A DNA stretch of 64,000 nt from DASYKT01 sp035995185 (GTDB lineage Bacteria; Acidobacteriota; Blastocatellia; Pyrinomonadales; Pyrinomonadaceae): NCBI GenBank assembly GCA_035995185.1, contig DASYKT010000024.1, forward strand, positions 1 to 64,000, read 5' to 3'. Under the pieces are notes generated by a model. The model was given only the letters and a program-made list of their open reading frames with translations, did no database searches and was not told the origin of the DNA. The position numbers and the translations under genes are program-made. Shown in pieces: positions 53,151 to 62,361 of the stretch (its first letter is position 1; each line of letters starts with the position of its first letter).

Positions 53151-54119
53151 TTAACGCCGCGTTACCACCTGGCGCAATTCTATTTCTTCGCCTTCGAAAG
53201 CAGCCTTGATCAGAATAGCGGCGCGGCCCGTGCTAAATTCCGGGATCTGCAGATGGACCTGCGAGATACCGTTGTCGTCGGCCCGGGTGTGAAAGATCAT
53301 CGGCCGGAATGAAGAACCCAGCACTTTTACTACTATATGCGCTCCGCCGATGCCACGGCCCAGCTTTCCGCCGCGTGCCACCAAAATATCCAGCATCGCG
53401 TCGTCGCCGCTATAGAAGGTCGTCCGGCCCAGCAGGCGTATTTTCAGATTGTTTTCATCGACCACTTCACTCCCCACGTGATCGGTAATTATTTTCACGG
53501 CCTCTGCCGGCAGGATCGTTTCTTCGTCAAGGTCGCCGTATTCCACGACTTCTACGTCGTCAAAGAACGGTTCTTCCAAAATGTTTATCGGAACTTCTAT
53601 TATCAGCTCATCGTCGGGGCGCGGTATGGGCGACGCTTCTTTCCCGGTCAATGACGGCATGCCTACCGGGACTGTCGCCGGTTCGGCCCTGGGGATGTCC
53701 GCGGGAATTACCAGCGGATCTTCTTCCACCTCTTTTTCGAACTGGGGCTGTTTTTCGACCCTGGATTTTTCGACCTGGGGCGAGTCGTCGATCAGCGGAA
53801 TATCCATCTGACCTGTTTTGACTTTCGAAGGCCGCCGTTTCAGCGATTCCTTCATTGTCATCCGCTTCAGGTCGTCGATGCGTCCGGAGCGGATAGCGGC
53901 AATGATCAGCTTGTGCTGGCGCTGCAAGCGGTCGCTGAGTTCGGCTTCATCAAAACCGGCGGCGATCAGGTCGTCATACGGCGAGCGTTTGCTGGCCAGA
54001 ATTTCCCCGCGCGAATAGACGAGAGACAGTATTATCGGCGTAGTCAGACCTTTATCCTCGGTCTGGACGTGATAAACTGTTCCCTGAAATTCTATGTCGC
54101 TGTTAAAGCCGCTAATCAC
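53151..54119 (-). CDS. Conserved hypothetical protein
   Basis: 322 residues, no signal peptide. Residues 1-90: DIEFQGTVYHVQTEDKGL and IILSLVYSRGEILASKRSPY, followed by LQRQHKLIIAAIRSGRIDDL. The middle (about 105-190) is low-complexity, acidic and Pro-rich. The C-terminal 100 residues look like a beta-sandwich (IRLLGRTTFYSGDDAMLDIL, GGAHIVVKVLGSSFRP). I recognise no family with a known function. It ends nine bases before thiS, so it may share its transcript. Confidence 0.7.
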   Translation of the reverse strand: MISGFNSDIEFQGTVYHVQTEDKGLTTPIILSLVYSRGEILASKRSPYDDLIAAGFDEAELSDRLQRQHKLIIAAIRSGRIDDLKRMTMKESLKRRPSKVKTGQMDIPLIDDSPQVEKSRVEKQPQFEKEVEEDPLVIPADIPRAEPATVPVGMPSLTGKEASPIPRPDDELIIEVPINILEEPFFDDVEVVEYGDLDEETILPAEAVKIITDHVGSEVVDENNLKIRLLGRTTFYSGDDAMLDILVARGGKLGRGIGGAHIVVKVLGSSFRPMIFHTRADDNGISQVHLQIPEFSTGRAAILIKAAFEGEEIELRQVVTRR

Positions 54120-54269
54120 TGGATTCGATAGGGTTTGGTGTCCTTTTTAAGGCTATGGATGTTAAACAGGATAGGACGAGAACGGTCGGTCTGAACCGAA
54201 CCCTATTATCGAAATTATCACACCCGCCTAACCCGGTCAAACATTTTAATTTACGCCCTGCCGCCAGTC

Positions 54270-54298
54270 TTGACCTCAAGCGTTTTATCCACTACGAT
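54270..54298 (+). promoter_or_regulatory. Candidate promoter of the nuo operon
   Basis: TTGACC at 54270-54275, 17 bases, TACGAT at 54293-54298, in the 269-bp divergent gap. A second -10-like TATAGAAT lies at about 54352-54361. CAGGAGG precedes the nuoA ATG at 54389. Confidence 0.45.
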
Positions 54299-54388
54299 TG
54301 AGCTTGTGCCGTTTTTCTCAATCTCATAAATGCTGAAGATTTTTCTTCTTTGGTATAGAATGGAAGCAACCGTTTTTCAGGAGGCTTA

Positions 54389-54916
54389 ATGGCAGATTTC
54401 CGACTAATAGAATACGCCCCTATTGGCCTGATGTTCGTCGTCGCGGGAGGCTTTGCGGCCAGCCAGCTACTCGTGACTCAATTGATCGGCCCGCGCAAGA
54501 GAACCCAAACAAAACTAATGCCTTACGAGTGCGGCAAGGACCCTGTCGGGTCGGCCCACGACCGTTTTTCCGTCAAGTTTTACAGTGTCGCCGTGGATTT
54601 CCTGCTCTTCGATCTGGAAGTCCTGTTCATGATTCCCTTTGCGGTGGCATTTAAGAGCTTGATCGAGCTGGAAAACCTTTCAAAAGGCCCGGCCGTGGCC
54701 GGTGTGGCTACCGCCGCCGGAGCGACGCCTTACGCGACCATCGCGCTGGTGTCGATGCTCGTATTTTTGGCGATGGTAGTTATCGGGTTTGTCTATGCCT
54801 GGAAAAAAGGCACCTTCGATTGGAGCCTGCAGGCCCGGGCGGAAGCCAAGGCCGAAGCAAAAGCGCTGGTTTTACAACGCAAAAAAGCGCTGCTGGAGCA
54901 GAAAAAAGCCGCCTAA
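54389..54916 (+). CDS. nuoA: NADH-quinone oxidoreductase subunit A
   Basis: 175 residues, longer than the usual 120-140. Three membrane helices with the conserved loop KLMPYECGKDPVGSAHDRFSV and FSVKFYSVAVDFLLFDLEVL. An Ala/Gly/Pro-rich insert lies before helix 3, and the C-terminal tail is a charged Ala/Lys/Glu helix (ARAEAKAEAKALVLQRKKAL). First gene of the complex I cluster. Confidence 0.95.
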   Translation: MADFRLIEYAPIGLMFVVAGGFAASQLLVTQLIGPRKRTQTKLMPYECGKDPVGSAHDRFSVKFYSVAVDFLLFDLEVLFMIPFAVAFKSLIELENLSKGPAVAGVATAAGATPYATIALVSMLVFLAMVVIGFVYAWKKGTFDWSLQARAEAKAEAKALVLQRKKALLEQKKAA

Positions 54917-54971
54917 AATGCAAATGGGCAGAAGCCCGCGCGTAAGTTAAGGGCTAAAGAAAGCAAGAACA

Positions 54972-55610
54972 ATGGGACTGGAAAATCAGTTATTCGAATC
55001 ACTTCCCGATGTAGTTACCGTCAATTTGGACGCGGTAATTAACTGGGCAAGAAAATCCAGCATCTGGCCGGCCACCTTTGGCCTGGCCTGCTGCGCGATC
55101 GAGATGATGAACACCGTTTCGGCGCGCAACGATCTTTCCCGCTTTGGGGCGGAAACATTTCGCGCCAGCCCACGCCAGGCGGATGTGATGATCGTTTCGG
55201 GCCGCGTTTCGCGCAAAATGGCGCCGGTGCTGCGCCGCATTTACGACCAGATGCCTGAGCCTAAATGGGTTATCTCGATGGGCGCTTGCGCTACTTCAGG
55301 CGGAGTTTTCGATAATTACGCGATCGTGCAAGGGGTGGACAAGATAGTACCGGTTGACGTGTACGTCCCCGGCTGCCCGCCGCGCCCGGAAATGCTTGTG
55401 CACGCCATCATGATGCTCCAGGAAAAGATCATGAAAGATTCGGTAAAAGACCGCCGCGATGTTTCCGACCGCGTTTCCCGCGTTCCCGGAACATTGCCCG
55501 TTACCGAAGGCACTGCGCTCGAAATACAAACCCATCTGGATGTTGACAGCAACAAGGTTTCGCGGCCTTATTCGATCGCCTCGAAACACGAAAGACGTCG
55601 TTCGTCTTAG
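54972..55610 (+). CDS. nuoB: NADH-quinone oxidoreductase subunit B
   Basis: 212 residues. Carries cluster N2: tandem Cys C40-C41 (GLACCAIEMM), C106 (SMGACATSGG) and C135 (YVPGCPPRPE). The C-terminal 45 residues past the core are polar and variable. Passes electrons to quinone. Confidence 0.97.
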   Translation: MGLENQLFESLPDVVTVNLDAVINWARKSSIWPATFGLACCAIEMMNTVSARNDLSRFGAETFRASPRQADVMIVSGRVSRKMAPVLRRIYDQMPEPKWVISMGACATSGGVFDNYAIVQGVDKIVPVDVYVPGCPPRPEMLVHAIMMLQEKIMKDSVKDRRDVSDRVSRVPGTLPVTEGTALEIQTHLDVDSNKVSRPYSIASKHERRRSS

Positions 55611-55698
55611 TTCAAAGTTTGAAGTTCAAGGTTCAAAGTTGGTGTTAAAACTTGGAACGTCGGACTTTGAACCCTGAACTTTGAACCTTGAACCCATT
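55611..55698. repeat. Direct and inverted TTCAAAG repeat in the nuoB-nuoC gap
   Basis: GTTCAAAGTTTGAAGTTCAA, GGTTCAAAGTT on the left; ACTTTGAACCCTGAACTTTG, AACCTTGAACCC on the right. The arms can pair into a long AT-rich hairpin. It is an intergenic repeat inside an operon and may cause differential mRNA decay or polarity. Confidence 0.85.
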
Positions 55699-55704
55699 TT
55701 ATTT

Positions 55705-56184
55705 ATGACCGAAAAACTGCACGAATTTGTCGAAAAGTTAAAAGCTGAGAATGCCGAATGGGTGGCGGTTGTTAAAGACGCTCTCGGCGAGGTCACGGTG
55801 ATCGTCCCGCGCGAGCACATTGCCGCCGCCTGCACCAGCCTTAAAACGGCCCACGGGTTCGATCTGCTGGCCGATCTGTGCGGCGCCGATCGCGGTGCGG
55901 AAGACGACCCCAGATTTGAAGTGAATTATCACCTTTTCTCAACTAAACATCACAATCGATTACGTTTAAAGGTCTTGCTTTCCGATGGCGATGCTAATGT
56001 GGAGACCGTTACGGGCATCTGGAAAACGGCCGATTGGCACGAGCGGGAAACCTTCGACATGCTGGGCGTAAATTTTGAAGGACACCCGGACCTGCGGCGT
56101 ATCCTGCTGCCGAGCGATTTTGACGGGCACGCATTGAGAAAAGACTATCCGCTGCGCGGTTATGAGCCATATAGCTTGAGCTAA
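55705..56184 (+). CDS. nuoC: NADH-quinone oxidoreductase subunit C
   Basis: 159 residues from the ATG at 55705 (an upstream in-frame ATG at 55681 lies in repeat DNA). Core block TGIWKTADWHERETFDMLGV and HPDLRRILLPSDFDGHALRK, DYPLRGYEP. Peripheral-arm subunit. Confidence 0.95.
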   Translation: MTEKLHEFVEKLKAENAEWVAVVKDALGEVTVIVPREHIAAACTSLKTAHGFDLLADLCGADRGAEDDPRFEVNYHLFSTKHHNRLRLKVLLSDGDANVETVTGIWKTADWHERETFDMLGVNFEGHPDLRRILLPSDFDGHALRKDYPLRGYEPYSLS

Positions 56185-56189
56185 GTGAC

Positions 56190-56837
56190 ATGAAATTTAT
56201 TTCTCATATCACCATATTTCTTATCCTGGCCCTGGGGCACTTTGTGGCGGATAGCACCTTTGCGCAGCAGTCAAAGAAAGTTGTCGCGCAAAGCGCGTCC
56301 TCTAAGGGCACGCCCCTAAGCGTGGGCGCCGTTAGCTTTTTATTGCCTGACAATTTGACGTTAAAGGATGATGGAAAGGCAGACAATATACTTCTGGCCT
56401 TTGATGCAAAAGAGAAATACGGCCTTTTTTTAGGCGTGCCGGGGAAAAATGCCGATCAGGTAGTTACGATGGCCGATACTTATGAAAAAGGCCTAAGGAT
56501 CTTATTTGCGCAGGAGAATGCTTTTACCTGGAAAGAATCGTCAATGTATTACAACTCGCAGTTCAGCAATTACGAAACAGAACAGTTCGCTATCAGCGGG
56601 GTTGGTGTGACGAGGCGTTCGGCAATAAACGGAAGAACGATCAAACTCAAAGGCAAAGAGTTTTTTGTTGGATATTTACTTTTGGACGACATTACCAAAG
56701 TCGGCCCGGATGACATTCAGGAATCCAGGAATGCCTGCCAGTCAATACTGAAAGTTATCCGCTCAATAACCAATGAAAAGCCAGGCAAAGGCGAAGATCT
56801 GTGCGTAGCTTCGTTAATGGAAACGTCTCAGCTTTAA
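56190..56837 (+). CDS. Exported hypothetical protein inside the nuo operon
   Basis: 215 residues. Signal peptide (HITIFLILALGHFVADSTFA). The mature part begins polar, then PLSVGAVSFLLPDNLTLKDD and DAKEKYGLFLGVPGKNADQV. No family recognised. It starts 5 bases after nuoC and ends 25 bases before nuoD, so it is co-transcribed with complex I genes. No relation to complex I is visible. Confidence 0.75.
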   Translation: MKFISHITIFLILALGHFVADSTFAQQSKKVVAQSASSKGTPLSVGAVSFLLPDNLTLKDDGKADNILLAFDAKEKYGLFLGVPGKNADQVVTMADTYEKGLRILFAQENAFTWKESSMYYNSQFSNYETEQFAISGVGVTRRSAINGRTIKLKGKEFFVGYLLLDDITKVGPDDIQESRNACQSILKVIRSITNEKPGKGEDLCVASLMETSQL

Positions 56838-56862
56838 GGGCAAACCAAGACACAAGAATTTT

Positions 56863-58083
56863 ATGAGCGCAGTTATCGACAATATACCGGACCAGTTTGA
56901 AGTACTCGACCAGCCGCTTGAATCGCAGATGACGATCTCGATGGGGCCGCAGCACCCTTCTACGCATGGCGTGCTCCGCCTCGAACTCGTCCTCGACGGC
57001 GAGATGGTTGTCAAAGCCGTTCCCGACATCGGCTACCTGCACACGGGAATGGAAAAACTCTTCGAGTATAAAAAGTACCAGCAGGGCATCGTCATTACCG
57101 ACCGGATGGATTATCTCAATCCCCTGGGCAACAATCTGGCCTATGTCATGGCGGCGGAAAAGCTCCTGCAGATCGAAATTCCCGAACGCGCCCAGGTCAT
57201 CCGCGTCCTGTTCTGCGAACTGCAGCGGATCGCTTCACACATGGTCTGGCTGGGAACGCACTGCCTCGATATCGGTGCGATGTCGGTGTTCTTCTATTGC
57301 TTCCGCCAGCGTGAAAAGATCCTTAACCTGATCGAAGCCGCTTCCGGCGGCCGCATGACGCCCAGCTATTTCCGCATCGGCGGTTTGATGATGGATCTGC
57401 CGGCCGGGTTTGAACGCCGCGTCCACCAGTTTCTCGACGATTTCCCCGCCGCGGTCAAACAGTTCGAATCACTGCTTGCCGGCAACATGATCTGGCAAAA
57501 ACGCACCCAGGGGATCGGAATTATCGGGCCCGAAGACGCCATCAGTTGGGGATTGACCGGCCCGTGCCTGCGCGGCAGCGGGATCGACCTCGATCTTCGC
57601 CGCGACAACCCCTACACCGGCTATGAAACCTACGATTTCGAAGTCCCGATCGAGCACGACTGCGATGTCTGGGCGCGTTACCGCGTGCGTATGCGCGAGC
57701 TGACCGAATCGTGGAAGATCGTCAAGCAGGCCATGGAAAGATTAAAACCCGGCCCGGTCAAGGCAGACGCACCCAAAGTAGTGCTGCCAGACCGCAACGA
57801 CATGCGCGAGCAAATGGACGCGCTGATCCACCACTTCCTGATCGTAGCCGAAGGTTTTTCGATTCCGCCGGGCGAAGTTTATATGCCGATCGAAGCTTCC
57901 AAAGGCGAGCTTGGCGTTTATATGAAATCCAACGGCGGCCCGAAACCCGATCGCGTGCATTTCCGCGGCCCGAGTTTTGTGAACCTCTCTGCCCTGCCCG
58001 CCATGAGCGTGGGTGAAATGGTTGCAGACGTCGTGGCGATCATCGGTTCGCTGGATATCGTTTTGGGAGAGATCGACCGGTAA
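56863..58083 (+). CDS. nuoD: NADH-quinone oxidoreductase subunit D
   Basis: 406 residues. MTISMGPQHPSTHGVLRLEL, PDIGYLHTGMEKLFE, DRMDYLNPLGNNLAYVMAAE, MTPSYFRIGGLMMDLP and the C-terminal DVVAIIGSLDIVLGEIDR. Forms the quinone site with NuoB. Normal length. Confidence 0.97.
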   Translation: MSAVIDNIPDQFEVLDQPLESQMTISMGPQHPSTHGVLRLELVLDGEMVVKAVPDIGYLHTGMEKLFEYKKYQQGIVITDRMDYLNPLGNNLAYVMAAEKLLQIEIPERAQVIRVLFCELQRIASHMVWLGTHCLDIGAMSVFFYCFRQREKILNLIEAASGGRMTPSYFRIGGLMMDLPAGFERRVHQFLDDFPAAVKQFESLLAGNMIWQKRTQGIGIIGPEDAISWGLTGPCLRGSGIDLDLRRDNPYTGYETYDFEVPIEHDCDVWARYRVRMRELTESWKIVKQAMERLKPGPVKADAPKVVLPDRNDMREQMDALIHHFLIVAEGFSIPPGEVYMPIEASKGELGVYMKSNGGPKPDRVHFRGPSFVNLSALPAMSVGEMVADVVAIIGSLDIVLGEIDR

Positions 58084-58109
58084 GACAACTCTACCGTTTT
58101 AGATAAACT

Positions 58110-58550
58110 ATGAAACGTTCGCTGATACTTATATTCGCGGTTTTGCTTCTCTCCTCGCTCAACGTGCCTGCGCAGGTCGAAGACGCGCCGCAGGAAATTC
58201 AGGCTTACGTCGACCGCGAAGCAAAAAAACAGGAAGTTCCCGGTGAAATTAACAAGCTGATCTATGGCGACCTTAATGGAGACGGCGTCAAAGACGCGGT
58301 CGTCCAGTACAACATCCAGATCGGCTATCCGGGAAATAATTTTCTTAGTTACATCGCGGTGTTTCTGAAAACAAAAGGCAAATATGTTTTGGCCGCCACG
58401 ATGGAAAACGGCGCCAAACTTGCGCCGGTGCTGGTCCCGGCCGCGGTCAGAAACAAAATAATTACTTTTGATAAATACGCGGCGCAGGGTTTCGATAAAG
58501 TAGGCACCGTGAAATACCGGTTGTCAGGAAAAAGATTGGTCAAGGTTTAG
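58110..58550 (+). CDS. Exported VCBS/FG-GAP-like small protein
   Basis: 146 residues. Signal peptide (LILIFAVLLLSSLNVPAQ). Contains GDLNGDGVKDAVVQYNIQIG, a calcium-loop-like DxNxDGxxD. A gene at 60919 has the similar NLNNDGRADYIVKN. Function unknown; between nuoD and a TonB-like gene. Confidence 0.75.
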   Translation: MKRSLILIFAVLLLSSLNVPAQVEDAPQEIQAYVDREAKKQEVPGEINKLIYGDLNGDGVKDAVVQYNIQIGYPGNNFLSYIAVFLKTKGKYVLAATMENGAKLAPVLVPAAVRNKIITFDKYAAQGFDKVGTVKYRLSGKRLVKV

Positions 58551-58553
58551 AAT

Positions 58554-59351
58554 ATGGCATTACTATCCAGGAACCTTTTTGTTGGGGCGCTCTTGAGCGT
58601 GGCGTTTTTGGCGTTTTCGACGCCGGCGTCAGCCCAGGGCACTACCTGTAATTTGAAATTGAACGTCGGATCTTTTATCGAAGGCACTATCGACATCAAA
58701 CCGGTGGAAGGCGTTTCGGTCACTTTGATAGACGTGAAGAATGGCCAGCCGGTCATTGCCGGCCCGGCCAGTGATCATCTATATGAAACCCTCTCTTCGG
58801 GAGAGTATAAGGTTTCTGCTTCCCGCGCCGGATACCGGACTACTAACGACATCATTACGTTAGACTGCGCTGTTGCCTTCCAGGGTTTGGCCGAGCGTGT
58901 TGTTGCCATGTGGGAAGGCGACCCTTCTAAATCTGTAAATTACACGAAGATCGATCACTCGTATGATAAGAAACCGTCTAAAAACAGACCGACAGATAAA
59001 CCAATTAAGTTAGGTACGACAGACGAAGAAGAGAGTTCTTCTCAGGCGCCCGCCGAACCGGTCATTCGGGCAGGCAGCACAATTACCAAGGGCGTCATTA
59101 ACGGCAGCGCGGTGGTGATGGCCAAGCCGAAATACCCGGCAACCGCCAAGGCCGTCGGCGCCAGCGGTGCGGTTAGCGTGCAGGTGTTGATCGACGAAGA
59201 CGGTTATGTTATCGCCGCCGAAGCGGTCACCGGCCACCCGTTGTTAAAGGGCGTGTCCGCCCTGGCGGCAAAGGCTTCGAAATTTATGCCCACTTTCCTG
59301 TCCGGCACAAAGGTCAAGGTAAGCGGGATCATTGTTTATAACTTTCAATAA
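58554..59351 (+). CDS. TonB C-terminal domain protein with carboxypeptidase-regulatory domain
   Basis: 265 residues. Signal peptide (FVGALLSVAFLAFSTPASAQ), a carboxypeptidase-regulatory-like beta domain (VEGVSVTLIDVKNGQP, LSSGEYKVSASRAGYRT), a basic linker, and a TonB-type C-terminus (MAKPKYPATAKAVGASGAVS, VQVLIDEDGYVIAAEAVTGH). It lacks the N-terminal membrane anchor of true TonB, so it is probably a periplasmic relative. Ends 6 bases before nuoE. Confidence 0.85.
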   Translation: MALLSRNLFVGALLSVAFLAFSTPASAQGTTCNLKLNVGSFIEGTIDIKPVEGVSVTLIDVKNGQPVIAGPASDHLYETLSSGEYKVSASRAGYRTTNDIITLDCAVAFQGLAERVVAMWEGDPSKSVNYTKIDHSYDKKPSKNRPTDKPIKLGTTDEEESSSQAPAEPVIRAGSTITKGVINGSAVVMAKPKYPATAKAVGASGAVSVQVLIDEDGYVIAAEAVTGHPLLKGVSALAAKASKFMPTFLSGTKVKVSGIIVYNFQ

Positions 59352-59357
59352 AAGAAC

Positions 59358-59885
59358 ATGGCATCAGTACCGACAACATATACGAACCAGGTTTTAGTCA
59401 GCGATGAGGTGGCGCAGTTTTCGCCCGAGGTGGAGACGGAAGTAAATATGCACATCGCCAAGTATCCCGAGGGGAAACAGCGCTCGGCTATTTTGCCGCT
59501 GCTGTTTATCATGCAGCGCGAGCGCGGCTATCTCGATAACCCGGGCATCAATTACGTGGCGCAGAAACTCGGGCTGGTCGTGACCGACGTTTGGGAGACG
59601 GCAACGTTTTACTCGATGCTTTATGTCAAACCGACGGGCAAACATCACATCCAGGTTTGCAAAACCCTGTCGTGCAAAATTATGGGCGAACCGGCCATCA
59701 CAGCGCACCTTTCCGAGCGATTAGGCATCCAACCGGGCGAGACCACTCCAGACGGTAAATACTCTCTCTCCCTGGTGGAATGCCTCGGTTCATGCGGCAC
59801 CGCGCCAATGTTTCAAATAGGTTTTGATTACTACGAAGATCTGACGGCCGAAAAGGTCGATCAGATACTTGATTCTTTGGAATAA
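59358..59885 (+). CDS. nuoE: NADH-quinone oxidoreductase subunit E
   Basis: 175 residues. Thioredoxin-like [2Fe-2S] subunit with C101, C106 (CKTLSCKIMG), C142 and C146 (CLGSCGTAP). AILPLLFIMQRERGYLDNPG and VWETATFYSMLYVKPTG are typical. Pairs with NuoF in the NADH-dehydrogenase module. Confidence 0.97.
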   Translation: MASVPTTYTNQVLVSDEVAQFSPEVETEVNMHIAKYPEGKQRSAILPLLFIMQRERGYLDNPGINYVAQKLGLVVTDVWETATFYSMLYVKPTGKHHIQVCKTLSCKIMGEPAITAHLSERLGIQPGETTPDGKYSLSLVECLGSCGTAPMFQIGFDYYEDLTAEKVDQILDSLE

Positions 59886-60005
59886 CCAAAGCGCCACCCT
59901 TCGCAATATACGGTGGGGGCTGTCGCGAGCACGTCTCGTGCTCGCTGTCTTTGTGATAATTGATGCGGTGCTAAGTCTAAAAATTTTTAAGGAGATTTAG
60001 CATAA
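59886..60005. repeat. Gap after nuoE with short palindrome
   Basis: 120-bp gap. GCGAGCACGTCTCGTGCTCGC at 59927-59947 (imperfect palindrome) after GGTGGGGGCTGT, a combination also present at 35983-36020. It breaks the tight spacing of the nuo operon and may be a small terminator or processing hairpin. Confidence 0.55.
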
Positions 60006-60911
60006 ATGAGAAAAGCGTCTTTACTGATCTTCGGATTATTGTTCTTTGTCAATTTAAATATATTCGCGCAGGAAAGCGGCAACCGCGTTTACGGCAATCA
60101 GGGTTATTACAACCAGCAAAAACACGCGCCGTTTACTAACACCGGCAATCTTATCAACGGAACGGACAGAAAATATTATTCTGCCGAAGCCAGTGTGTTG
60201 ATAAACATGAAACCGGATTCGTTCGTCGTCGTTTTCGGCATCCAGCAGGAAGGCGCGGCCCCGGATGAAAGCAACGGCAAGCTTAATGCGCGCCTCGCGC
60301 AATTTAGCGCCTCATTGAGCGCTCTGGGAATAAAACCGGAAGATCTTTTCGTCGATTTCATCACGCAAAATAAGATCTACGATTACAAAGCGCAGGGCAA
60401 TGACGTGATCGAAATTCCGGCCGGCTTTGAGACCAAGAAAACTATCGCCGTGCGTTATAAGAACCGTGAGCTGTTTGAAAAGATAGTCGCCGAAGCGGCC
60501 AAGGCGCAGATCTTCGATCTGATCAAGGTCGATTATATCGTCAGCGATTTTGACGCGGTGCGCGCCCGGCTGTTTGACGAAGCGGTAAAGATCATCAAGG
60601 CGAAGGAAGCAAAATACACTTCCCTGCTGGGAGTAAAACTTTCGCCCGTCGGGCTCGCCACGGAAAAGTACGATGCGTTTTATCCGGGCGAACGTTACGA
60701 GCGCTACCAGGCCTACGAGACCGGCTCCGCCTCTACCAGTTACGAGCGCGGAACGACCGTCACTAAGCGCAAGAGTTTTACGTTTTTCTATCAGCCGCTG
60801 ACGGCCGAGAATTTTGACAAGATGATAAACCCGCCGGGGATCGAACCTCTGGTGCAGTTCACGGTTTACCTGAGGATGGATTACGATTCGGGAGTTCCGA
60901 AAGACAGATAA
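60006..60911 (+). CDS. SIMPL (DUF541) domain exported protein
   Basis: 301 residues, GGAGA upstream. Signal peptide (LLIFGLLFFVNLNIFAQ). The SIMPL fold begins ASVLINMKPDSFVVVFGIQQ and continues FSASLSALGIKPEDLFVDFI, YKNRELFEKIVAEAAKAQIF, FDEAVKIIKAKEAKYTSLLG. Envelope protein; family members are linked to oxidative-stress tolerance and surface assemblies, role here unknown. In the nuoE-nuoF interval. Confidence 0.85.
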   Translation: MRKASLLIFGLLFFVNLNIFAQESGNRVYGNQGYYNQQKHAPFTNTGNLINGTDRKYYSAEASVLINMKPDSFVVVFGIQQEGAAPDESNGKLNARLAQFSASLSALGIKPEDLFVDFITQNKIYDYKAQGNDVIEIPAGFETKKTIAVRYKNRELFEKIVAEAAKAQIFDLIKVDYIVSDFDAVRARLFDEAVKIIKAKEAKYTSLLGVKLSPVGLATEKYDAFYPGERYERYQAYETGSASTSYERGTTVTKRKSFTFFYQPLTAENFDKMINPPGIEPLVQFTVYLRMDYDSGVPKDR

Positions 60912-60918
60912 ATTTTCT

Positions 60919-61413
60919 ATGGGTGCAAAATACCTGTTGGCTCTTTTTATTTTTGTTCTTTTTTCGGGCGCTGCCAGCGCGCAGACGTTCGATTCGGAAA
61001 AGGACATCGGGAAGCCGGTGAAAGTTCCGGCAGGTATTTTGGGCCAGTTGAAAAAAACCGGACTGATCCAGGGTTGCATGGAAACCAGTGAAGAAAAATT
61101 CAGCGCTTCGTGGTTCCAGGCAGCGATAGTGAATTTGAATAACGATGGCCGCGCGGACTACATCGTAAAGAACACGAAAGATTGCCTGAACGGCCCGCGG
61201 GCCGCCAGCTGGTGGATCTTCCGGGGCAGCGCCAACGGTTTTACGAAGGTCTTTGACGAGAGCGTTCTTATGCTGACCATCAAGCGGGTAAAGACCGCCG
61301 GGTTTTACGATATCGAAACCGAAACCACGATGATGAATATCATCAGGAACACGTGGAAATTCGACGGGCGGAAGTATAAGTTGGCACGGACGAAAATTAT
61401 CGAGGTCGGATAG
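60919..61413 (+). CDS. Exported VCBS-like small protein
   Basis: 164 residues. Signal peptide (LLALFIFVLFSGAASAQ). NLNNDGRADYIVKNTKDCLN is a VCBS/FG-GAP-like loop also seen in the gene at 58110. Two Cys may form a disulfide. Function unknown. 7 bases after the SIMPL gene. Confidence 0.72.
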   Translation: MGAKYLLALFIFVLFSGAASAQTFDSEKDIGKPVKVPAGILGQLKKTGLIQGCMETSEEKFSASWFQAAIVNLNNDGRADYIVKNTKDCLNGPRAASWWIFRGSANGFTKVFDESVLMLTIKRVKTAGFYDIETETTMMNIIRNTWKFDGRKYKLARTKIIEVG

Positions 61414-61418
61414 TAGTT

Positions 61419-61616
61419 ATGCTTTACAAAGTTGTATTGGAAAAATCAGAAGAAGGATATAGCGTTTCCTGTCCGGTTTTGCCGGGCTGTTGGTCGCAAG
61501 GCGAAACTGAAAATGAAGCTTTGGACAATATTAAAGATGCTATCGAAGAATATTTATCGGTTTTAGAAGAACAACTGAAAGACGCTGATGTGCGTGAGGT
61601 GGAGGTTGCGGCTTAA
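61419..61616 (+). CDS. hicB: HicB-like antitoxin
   Basis: 65 residues. VLEKSEEGYSVSCPVLPGCW followed by SQGETENEALDNIKDAIEEY is the HicB partial RNase-H fold. It lacks a C-terminal DNA-binding domain, so it is the short form. Abuts hicA directly. Confidence 0.92.
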   Translation: MLYKVVLEKSEEGYSVSCPVLPGCWSQGETENEALDNIKDAIEEYLSVLEEQLKDADVREVEVAA

Positions 61617-61829
61617 ATGCCAAAACTGCCTGGCATAAATCATCTCCAAGCCGTCAAGGCTCTTGAAAAAGCCGGATTTTATGTCGCCCGTGAAGGTAAA
61701 CATATCGTAATGACCAGCGGAACGAGGATAATTACTATTCCGCGTCATAATCCGGTAAATGCATTTACGATGGGCGGAATTGTTCGTGATGCCGGCATGA
61801 CCGTAGAAGAATTTAAAAAGTTGTTGTAG
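61617..61829 (+). CDS. hicA: HicA mRNA interferase toxin
   Basis: 70 residues. dsRBD-like fold with catalytic H29 in REGKHIVMT; AVKALEKAGFYVAREG and IPRHNPVNAFTMGGIVRDAG are typical. Starts on the base after the hicB stop; the antitoxin-first order is the reverse of the classical hicAB. Sits inside the nuo operon. Confidence 0.92.
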   Translation: MPKLPGINHLQAVKALEKAGFYVAREGKHIVMTSGTRIITIPRHNPVNAFTMGGIVRDAGMTVEEFKKLL

Positions 61830-61833
61830 CTAT

Positions 61834-62355
61834 ATGCGAACTTTTATTGTTTGCTCGATCCTAATTTTTTGTTTTTTGGCAATTGGATGCAGCGGCCTGG
61901 GGTTAGCGTACCGGATTCCTACAGCAAACATGTCGCCGACGCTTAATCCCGGCGATGCTTGCACATCGAATCCGCTGGCTTATATATCCGATCCGGTCGA
62001 ACGTTTTGACATAGTTGTCTTCAATGCCCCGGAAAGCACTAAAAAACGCACCGGGGAATCTGGAGATGTGAAATTCATTGCACGCGTGATCGGGTTACCG
62101 AATGAGAAGATCGAAATAAAGAAGGGCCGGATCTTCATAAACGATAATGTTCTGGATGAGCCTTTCCAAAAGATCGCCGACGAAAGTGATTTCCCGGCTA
62201 TTAATATACCGGATGGTGAATATTTTATTTTAGGAGATAATCGTCCAAATAGTGAAGATTCCAGATTTTATAAACCTGCCACGATAAAGAAGGCCGATAT
62301 TACGGGAAAAGTGGGGGATATATACCCCGGTTACTATAAAAAAGATACGCAGTAG
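61834..62355 (+). CDS. lepB: Signal peptidase I (lipoprotein-like N-terminus)
   Basis: 173 residues, short for the family. Catalytic S34 in ANMSPTLNPGD and K80 in VKFIARVIGLPNE; C-terminal GDNRPNSEDSRFY. The N-terminus has a lipobox-like LAIGC, so it may be lipidated instead of held by a helix. Removes signal peptides outside the inner membrane. Six bases before nuoF. Confidence 0.9.
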   Translation: MRTFIVCSILIFCFLAIGCSGLGLAYRIPTANMSPTLNPGDACTSNPLAYISDPVERFDIVVFNAPESTKKRTGESGDVKFIARVIGLPNEKIEIKKGRIFINDNVLDEPFQKIADESDFPAINIPDGEYFILGDNRPNSEDSRFYKPATIKKADITGKVGDIYPGYYKKDTQ

Positions 62356-62361
62356 AATTCT

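Noticed and set aside
53142..54388. TPP riboswitch before thiS/thiG
   Set aside because: thiS follows another gene by nine bases; no thi-box words seen here or in the 54.1-54.4 kb gap.
60312..61079. 255-codon open frame antisense to the SIMPL gene
   Set aside because: Shadow of the SIMPL gene, which has a signal peptide, ribosome site and family blocks.
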